Shown: in pieces, positions 59,909 to 64,000 of the stretch
Position numbering within the stretch: the first letter of the stretch is position 1
Layout of the letters: each line of letters begins with the position of its first letter
Assembly (NCBI RefSeq): GCF_000403355.2
Contig: NZ_KE159646.1
Span: forward strand, 2,221,561-2,285,560
DNA length: 64,000 nt
DNA from: Adlercreutzia caecimuris B7
Lineage (GTDB): Bacteria; Actinomycetota; Coriobacteriia; Coriobacteriales; Eggerthellaceae
Direction of reading: 5' to 3'
Notes under the pieces: model-generated
Database searches by the model: none
Told to the model about the DNA's origin: nothing
The model's input: the letters and a program-made list of their open reading frames with translations, nothing else
Program-made: the position numbers and the translations under genes

Positions 59909-60217
59909 GTGGCCAATCGAGAAAAAGATCACTTTTGCCCAGACGGGGCGCATTCTATCCTTGTGATATCGAGGCTAAATCGCGTGCGCCTCGAACATGG
60001 CATGAGCGTTTCGGAGCTTGCCCGTCGGACGGACATCGACAAGAAACGGCTCTGGTACATCCTCGATGGGCAGCGCGAGATGCGCGTCGAGGAGTTTCTA
60101 AGGCTATGTGTCGTCTTGAAGATGGATCCTCGCAGCTTTGTGACCCGCGAAATGATCGAGGAAGTGGCCGAGGCGACGAGGCAGAGTATCGGTCGCAGCG
60201 ATAATCCGAACACATAG
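59909..60217 (+). CDS. Small Xre-type helix-turn-helix protein (copy 1)
   Basis: A 102-residue DNA-binding protein. The helix-turn-helix region SVSELARRTDIDKKRLWYILDGQREMRVEEFLRLC is followed by LKMDPRSFVTREMIEEVAEATRQSI. It is a close paralogue of the protein at 63230, and even the following terminator is shared. GTG 59909 begins VANREKDHF; the true start may lie later, because the first 25 residues are not shared with copy 2. It is spaced 28 bp from the methyltransferase. Confidence 0.78.
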   Translation: MANREKDHFCPDGAHSILVISRLNRVRLEHGMSVSELARRTDIDKKRLWYILDGQREMRVEEFLRLCVVLKMDPRSFVTREMIEEVAEATRQSIGRSDNPNT

Positions 60218-60220
60218 AGC

Positions 60221-60250
60221 GAAGAGCGCCCCGCGGGGCGCTCTTCTGCG
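60221..60250 (+). terminator. Terminator of helix-turn-helix copy 1
   Basis: AGAGCGCCCC pairs with GGGGCGCTCT around GC, followed by TCTGCG. It is nearly identical to the terminator at 63467. Confidence 0.85.
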
Positions 60251-60278
60251 ATTATCCATCCCTTTCCGCCAGCGCAGG

Positions 60279-60311
60279 CTATTCTTCCTGCGGCTCTTCC
60301 TCTTCTTCCGA
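60279..60311 (-). pseudogene. Remnant of the 3' end of a VaFE surface-protein gene
   Basis: On the minus strand this reads SEEEEEPQEE and a stop, identical to the last residues of the surface protein ending at 63527. The preceding codons are unrelated, so only the tail was kept. It marks the end of the duplicated segment. Confidence 0.75.
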
Positions 60312-60411
60312 TCCCCCTCTCCCGGAGGGGTTCCCTGGCAAGAAAAGCCTTCCGGAAATCGCCTAGCTCACCCTTGCCATTGATTTCGTACAATGATATC
60401 TTCTCTTTGTG

Positions 60412-60432
60412 AACATATTTACACGAATGTTC
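60412..60432. promoter_or_regulatory. Probable TetR operator
   Basis: GAACAT (60412-60417) and ATGTTC (60427-60432) form a dyad with a 9-bp centre in an AT-rich stretch about 30 bp before the TetR gene. Autoregulation is the usual arrangement. Confidence 0.55.
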
Positions 60433-60464
60433 GTAAACAATATTCTAAAAGGAGATGAGCCGCC

Positions 60465-61055
60465 ATGCCGTCGAAGCCGATGCTCACCGAAGCCGACAGG
60501 GAAGCCCTCCGGGAGAGGCTTTCCGGGCTCTGCGAGGAGCGCTGGATAGAGCGCGGGTACAAGAAGACTTCCATCAAGGAGCTGTGCGAGGGCGCGGGGA
60601 TGTCCGTCGGCACCTTCTATACGCTCTATCCCACCAAAGAGGATTTGTTCTGCGAGACCATAGCGGGCATCCAGGAAGAGCTGGAGGCGAGGTTTCTCGA
60701 CACCATCGCGAAGAACCCCACCAAGGAGGGCTTCGCTCAAGCGATGAAGGATATCTTCCGCGAGTACGCGAGCAAGCCGTTCCTCTACAACGTCGGCACC
60801 GCCGACTTCCAGTCCTTCGCGTCGAAGCTGCCCGCCGACACCCTGGAGAAGATCAGCTTCGATAGCTTCGAGTTTTTCGGCCGTGCGGTCGACGTCGCCG
60901 GACTCGCCCTAAAGGTCGCTCCCGAGCAGGCCTACGGGACCTTGAGCGCGCTGCTCTCGATCATCAGCGCTAAAAACACGCTTAGCCTCACATGCAACTA
61001 CCTTGCCGTGTTCGACTACATGACCGACGTGCTCGTAAGCGGAATCTTCGAGTAG
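60465..61055 (+). CDS. TetR-family transcriptional regulator
   Basis: A 196-residue repressor-type protein. The N-terminal DNA-binding domain shows the TetR helix-turn-helix: GYKKTSIKELCEGAGMSVGTFYTLYPTKEDLFCETI. The ligand-binding C-domain is helical and variable. The start follows AAAGGAGATGAG. It heads a tight operon with a DUF4177-like gene and an ABC transporter, so it probably controls them in response to the exported compound. Confidence 0.88.
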   Translation: MPSKPMLTEADREALRERLSGLCEERWIERGYKKTSIKELCEGAGMSVGTFYTLYPTKEDLFCETIAGIQEELEARFLDTIAKNPTKEGFAQAMKDIFREYASKPFLYNVGTADFQSFASKLPADTLEKISFDSFEFFGRAVDVAGLALKVAPEQAYGTLSALLSIISAKNTLSLTCNYLAVFDYMTDVLVSGIFE

Positions 61056-61063
61056 GAGGGGCC

Positions 61064-61294
61064 ATGGAGCTATACGAATACGAGGTCGTTGCTGCGGAGG
61101 CCGGGAGCGAGACCGGTCTAGAAGGCGGCCTGAAGGCCGAGCTGAACCGGCTGGGAGCGCAAGGCTGGGAGCTCGCCACCTCCTTCGCGCTCCCGCACCT
61201 CGGTCGCTCGAAGCACGCCCTTCTCGGCATCGCGACACCGACGGTTCTCATACTCAAGCGTCCTCTCGGAGCTACCAGAGAGGTGCCGAAATGA
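61064..61294 (+). CDS. DUF4177-like small protein
   Basis: A 76-residue protein with the DUF4177 pattern: an N-terminal YEYEVVAAEAG strand, then LKAELNRLGAQGWELATSFAL and the final strand TVLILKRPL. Function is unknown; such proteins often accompany transport or regulatory genes. ATG 61064 follows GTAGGAGGGGCC. It overlaps the ABC ATPase start by 4 nt, so it belongs to the transporter operon. Confidence 0.72.
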   Translation: MELYEYEVVAAEAGSETGLEGGLKAELNRLGAQGWELATSFALPHLGRSKHALLGIATPTVLILKRPLGATREVPK

Positions 61295-62019
61295 GCTGGG
61301 CCATCGAGACCTGCGGCCTCACGAAGAGGTTCGAGGGCGTCACCGTCCTAGATGACGTGACCTTGCGCGTGAGAAAAGGCGACGTATACGGTTTCCTGGG
61401 GCCGAATGGCGCGGGCAAGACCACGCTCATGCGGTCGCTCTTCCGCCTCGTGACCCCCGATGCCGGGACAGTCTCCCTGCTCGAACAGCCCGTACGGAAG
61501 GGCTCTAATCCCGTTTTCGCCCGCGTGGGCAGCATGCTCGGCAGCCCGGCCTTCTTCGAGGGGTTGAGCGCGCGGGAGAACCTCACGCTGCACTGCGCAT
61601 ATATGGGAGCTGATGCGGGACGCGTCGACGAGGCCCTGGCGCTTTTCGGCCTGTCGGGGGCGGAAGACAAGGCTGCAGGCAAGCTCTCCCTCGGCATGAG
61701 GCAGCGCCTCGGGCTCGCCCGCGCCATCGTGACCGACCCCGAACTGCTCGTGCTGGACGAACCCATGAACGGCCTCGACCCCGAGGGCATAATAGAGGTG
61801 CGCAACATCTTGCGCGCCGTAAATGAGGAGCTGGGCGTGACCATATTCGTGTCGAGTCACCTCTTGGACGAGCTCTCGAAGATCGCGTGTACGGTCGGGC
61901 TGATAGATCGCGGGCGCATGCTCGACGAGGCGACCGTGGGCGACCTGCATGATAGCGACTGTACCCTTGAATCCTGGTACCTTGAGAAGACGGGAGCCCG
62001 CCATGGTAAAGCTGATTAG
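61291..62019 (+). CDS. ABC transporter ATP-binding protein
   Basis: A 242-residue ATPase with Walker A GPNGAGKTT, signature LSLGMRQRLGLARAI, Walker B LLVLDEPMNGLDPEG and a switch histidine (VSSHLLDEL). It resembles the ATPases of bacitracin/lantibiotic-type exporters. The C-terminal region is short. It overlaps the permease gene by 17 nt. Together with the TetR regulator it probably exports or resists a toxic compound. Confidence 0.92.
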   Translation: MSWAIETCGLTKRFEGVTVLDDVTLRVRKGDVYGFLGPNGAGKTTLMRSLFRLVTPDAGTVSLLEQPVRKGSNPVFARVGSMLGSPAFFEGLSARENLTLHCAYMGADAGRVDEALALFGLSGAEDKAAGKLSLGMRQRLGLARAIVTDPELLVLDEPMNGLDPEGIIEVRNILRAVNEELGVTIFVSSHLLDELSKIACTVGLIDRGRMLDEATVGDLHDSDCTLESWYLEKTGARHGKAD

Positions 62020-62698
62020 CTTGGAGTTGAGAAGGGTGCCGCTTCTGGGCCATCTCGTGGGCATCGTGGTGGCGAACCTCCTCATCGCCCTCGTGAGCAT
62101 CATCGCGTCCGCCCTCCTGTCCGGGAACGCATCCACCTCGGCCGCAGTCGGCTTGCCTGCCACTCCGCCGGACACACTCACCTTGGCCACCATGCTCGTA
62201 CGGGCAACCCTCATCGTCTGGGAGGCGGTGCTCGCATCCCAGGTCGTCATCGAGGAGTACCGCGCCGGCACGCTGGCTCTGCTCTTCGCGAGCCCTGTAC
62301 CGCGAGGAAGGATCCTCGCGGCGAAGGTCCTCCTCGTGTGCGGCATAACGCTCGCGCTCTACGCGCTATCCTACTGGTTTCAGAGCGCCTGCGTAGCCGT
62401 TGCGGGAAACTATCTGCCCTACGTGAGCGGTCACAACGTTGACCCCGTCAGGGATACCACCGCCATCGTCTCCGCAATCGCCGTAGGTCTCGCTCCCCTT
62501 CTCGTGGGAGCCTTAAGCAGATCCGTCATCGCTACGGTGGTCTCGTCCTTCGCGCTAGTGGCCGTCGCATCGAACGCCCAAGGGGCGGGAGCGAGCCTTC
62601 TGTCGGTCCCCTTCGCCGCGCTCTTCATAGGCATGGCCGGTACGGTCTGCACAGCAGCGGCCGTCCACAGAATAGTATCGGCCGATTCGGCAAAATAG
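62003..62698 (+). CDS. ABC transporter permease
   Basis: A 231-residue membrane protein with about six hydrophobic segments (HLVGIVVANLLIALVSIIASALL and others) of the ABC-2 type. The cytoplasmic EEYRAGTLALLFASPVPRGRILAAKVLLV segment is the typical coupling region of ABC-2 permeases. ATG 62003 gives MVKLISLELRR, the usual start of this family; the longer frame runs into the ATPase gene. One permease suggests a homodimeric transporter with two ATPase subunits. Confidence 0.85.
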   Translation: MVKLISLELRRVPLLGHLVGIVVANLLIALVSIIASALLSGNASTSAAVGLPATPPDTLTLATMLVRATLIVWEAVLASQVVIEEYRAGTLALLFASPVPRGRILAAKVLLVCGITLALYALSYWFQSACVAVAGNYLPYVSGHNVDPVRDTTAIVSAIAVGLAPLLVGALSRSVIATVVSSFALVAVASNAQGAGASLLSVPFAALFIGMAGTVCTAAAVHRIVSADSAK

Positions 62699-62714
62699 CA
62701 GAAAGGGAGAACGC

Positions 62715-62945
62715 ATGCTCAATTTCCTCATCCCCAGCTCCATCCCCGTGCCCGACGCCAACACCCTCCAGCTCATATCCATCGCATCGCTCATAGTGGG
62801 TATCTGTCTCGTGCTTGCAGGCGGCGCCTTCCTCCTCTGGGGAAAGAAGGCGGGCGGCGGATGGAAGGTCGTACTCGGATGGGTTCTCGCCGCCATCGGC
62901 GCGACACTCGCGCTTAGCCACGCCGTGCAGCTGATGCTCTACTAG
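62715..62945 (+). CDS. Small two-helix membrane protein
   Basis: A 76-residue protein with two hydrophobic helices (LQLISIASLIVGICLVLAGGAFLLW and VVLGWVLAAIGATLALSHAVQLML) joined by a basic loop GKKAGGGWK. It has no recognised motif. The start follows AGAAAGGGAGA. It lies 16 bp after the permease in the same operon and could be an accessory subunit or an immunity-type protein. Confidence 0.65.
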   Translation: MLNFLIPSSIPVPDANTLQLISIASLIVGICLVLAGGAFLLWGKKAGGGWKVVLGWVLAAIGATLALSHAVQLMLY

Positions 62946-62957
62946 GAAGGAAGACCG

Positions 62958-63200
62958 ATGATAGACGAAGTAAATGATGCATGCAAAAAGCTCAACAAGG
63001 GGCTCGGCGTCCCGGTATCGCCCCCGAACCCCGGAGAGAAAGCGCTCGGCAGGGCTTCGGCAGTAAACGTGGTTTTGGGAATCGGCCTCGTGGCCGTAGG
63101 AGCCCTCACATCCTTAAAATGGTGCGCCGTCCTCGGGATTGCGGCCATAGGCAGCAGTGCGGTGATGGCGTGGGAGAGCAAGAGGCGAAGGGACGACTGA
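62958..63200 (+). CDS. Small membrane protein
   Basis: An 80-residue protein. A polar N-terminal third (MIDEVNDACKKLNKGLG, PNPGEKALGRA) precedes two hydrophobic stretches (VNVVLGIGLVAVGALTSL and CAVLGIAAIGSSAVMAW), then a basic end ESKRRRDD. The start follows GGAAGGAAGACCG. It is the last gene of the TetR-ABC operon, 12 bp after the previous one. Function unknown. Confidence 0.62.
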   Translation: MIDEVNDACKKLNKGLGVPVSPPNPGEKALGRASAVNVVLGIGLVAVGALTSLKWCAVLGIAAIGSSAVMAWESKRRRDD

Positions 63201-63229
63201 CTCCCTCCGAGGCTCGGATCCTCGACAAA

Positions 63230-63463
63230 ATGAGGCAGATGCGGGGAATTTGTGTTGCTGAGCTGGCCCGACGCATCGGCGTTGACAAGAAACGGCTGTG
63301 GTATGTGCTCAACGGGCAACGTGAGATGAGGGTCGATGAGTTCTTGAAGCTCTGCGTCGCCTTGAGGCTCGACCCTCGCAGTTTCGTGACTCGTGAAATG
63401 ATGGACTGTGTTGCCGAGGCGACGAGGCGAAGCATCGAACGATACGATGATATAGGCATATGA
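63230..63463 (+). CDS. Small Xre-type helix-turn-helix protein (copy 2)
   Basis: Paralogue of the gene at 59909, with CVAELARRIGVDKKRLWYVLNGQREMRVDEFLKLC and LRLDPRSFVTREMMDCVAEATRRSI. ATG 63230 gives 77 residues. A GTG at 63169, inside the preceding gene, would restore the first helix (PSEARILDK) and may be the real start. The 3' terminator and the following surface-protein tail are duplicated around 60.2 kb. Confidence 0.72.
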   Translation: MRQMRGICVAELARRIGVDKKRLWYVLNGQREMRVDEFLKLCVALRLDPRSFVTREMMDCVAEATRRSIERYDDIGI

Positions 63464-63466
63464 AGC

Positions 63467-63500
63467 GAAGAGCGCCCCGCGAGGGCGCTCTTCTTGCTGT
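63467..63500. terminator. Terminator of helix-turn-helix copy 2
   Basis: AGAGCGCCC pairs with GGGCGCTCT around a CGCGA-type loop, followed by TCTTGCTGTTTT. Confidence 0.85.
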
Positions 63501-63526
63501 TTTCAGCTCCTTTCCGTCAGCGCAGA

Positions 63527-64000
63527 CTATTCTTCCTGCGGCTCCTCCTCTTCTTCTGAATCCTCCTCTCCCGTCTCTTCGCCTTCCGAGGAGCCCTTGT
63601 GCTTGGCACGGCGTTCGTGCAGGGCGACAAGTGCGGCGATGAGGGCGGCCACTACCGCAAGGCACACGAGCGGGAGAATCTTGTTCGTGTCGCCCGTCTG
63701 CGCGAGGCCGGTCTTGGGGTTTCCGGGGCCGGGCTTCTCCACGAGATCGACGCTCTGGCCCTCGTCCTCGATGTCCTCGTGCGTGGCCACCACATCCCCG
63801 TCGAGCGCAAGGCTCTCGAAGGCCACCATGCGGTGCCCAGCGAGCTCGCTGCCGTCGAAGGAGAACGAGACCTCCACCGAGCCGTTCGGCTCCTCGGGCG
63901 TGAACGCTACCATGCTCGTCAGGGGCAGCCCATCCGTCTCGATGGGAGCGGCGGTCGTCCTGTCGATGAGCGTGCCGGTCAGCACGTACTCGCGGCCAGG
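63527..64000 (-). CDS. VaFE-type cell-wall-anchored surface protein, 3' part (continues past the right edge)
   Basis: The C-terminal part of a long sortase substrate. One VaFE-like domain is visible (GLPLTSMVAFTPEEPNGSVEVSFSFDGSELAGHRMVAFESL, then DGDVVATHEDIEDEGQSV). The sorting signal LAQTGD, a hydrophobic helix (LPLVCLAVVAALIAALVAL) and an unusually long acidic cytoplasmic tail (EEDSEEEEEPQEE) follow. Such proteins are common on conjugative elements and may aid cell contact. The start codon lies outside the window. Confidence 0.85.
   Translation of the reverse strand, partial: PGREYVLTGTLIDRTTAAPIETDGLPLTSMVAFTPEEPNGSVEVSFSFDGSELAGHRMVAFESLALDGDVVATHEDIEDEGQSVDLVEKPGPGNPKTGLAQTGDTNKILPLVCLAVVAALIAALVALHERRAKHKGSSEGEETGEEDSEEEEEPQEE

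Larger units (their letters stand above)
45560..64000 (+). mobile_element. Integrated conjugative or mobilizable element, left part (continues past the window)
   Basis: The left boundary is the tRNA-Gly fragment at 45515-45559. Inside are an own parA-parB pair, a replication-initiator-like gene, MobC and a relaxase, an oriT-like region, a Y-family polymerase operon, accessory regulator and transporter genes, and a VaFE-type surface protein. No integrase or mating-pore gene is seen, so these must lie beyond 64000 if the element is self-transmissible. The right end should carry the intact tRNA-Gly(CCC). Confidence 0.85.

Overview
The window is high-GC bacterial DNA that I place in the Actinomycetota class Coriobacteriia, most likely the family Eggerthellaceae. 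The reasons are the gene content and order around dnaA, the pairing of a Tat-lipoprotein flavin reductase with a divergent membrane-bound LuxR regulator, and the surface proteins with coriobacterial-type sorting signals. The genus cannot be fixed from sequence alone. About 45.5 kb is ordinary chromosome close to the replication origin. The remaining 18.5 kb is the left part of an integrated conjugative or mobilizable element.

Positions 1-8.3 kb hold the origin-proximal housekeeping block: the 3' end of dnaA, then rpmH-rnpA-yidD-yidC-jag-rsmG-parA-parB, all rightward, followed by leftward rlmN and rightward ddl. Four near-consensus ParB sites (parS) are scattered here. Three are fused to intergenic inverted repeats and one lies inside the rlmN reading frame. 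From 8.3 to 28.7 kb come a tail-anchored hypothetical, an exonuclease-DinG helicase fusion, two large membrane proteins (one a metal-site-less M28 peptidase relative with a huge disordered insert), tRNA-Arg, rpsF-ssb-rpsR-rplI, dnaB, a YhaO/YhaN pair, purA-purD, a HemN-like radical SAM protein, a prepilin peptidase and tRNA-Phe. An intact IS1249-like (IS256 family) insertion sequence with an 8-bp target duplication occupies 28.78-30.14 kb.

From 30.2 to 45.4 kb lie accessory chromosomal genes: a YfcE phosphodiesterase, a frameshifted aldehyde dehydrogenase remnant, an AlbA_2-type regulator behind an AT-rich leader, the LuxR/flavin-reductase pair, a lipoprotein, proC, an APC permease with a formamidase-type amidase, a sortase substrate and a PAP2 phosphatase. 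The stretch ends in a decayed patch (MetQ tail, frameshifted nitroreductase, truncated monooxygenase).

At 45.515-45.559 kb there is only the 3' part (from the anticodon loop onward) of a tRNA-Gly(CCC), still followed by its terminator. I read this as the chromosomal remnant left by site-specific integration, with the mobile element extending rightward past the window. The element carries its own parA-parB with a GAAAC-rich putative centromere, a replication-initiator-like protein, a nested 88-bp dyad, an Abi-type HEPN gene, and a block of plus-strand genes (ParB-like, DUF3846, an unknown, a degenerate YraN). Then come a LexA-regulated Y-family polymerase operon, an oriT-like cluster of hairpins, MobC, a relaxase, a methyltransferase behind a leader-peptide/terminator, and a TetR-ABC transporter cassette flanked by a segmental duplication. 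The window ends in the 3' part of a VaFE-type surface protein gene.

The most striking feature is a family of three intergenic hairpins (50544, 52741, 53812). Each is made of three nested stems with a compensatory change and sits 78-80 nt before a gene that points toward the putative oriT. The geometry resembles the single-stranded-DNA promoters (Frpo type) of plasmid leading regions.
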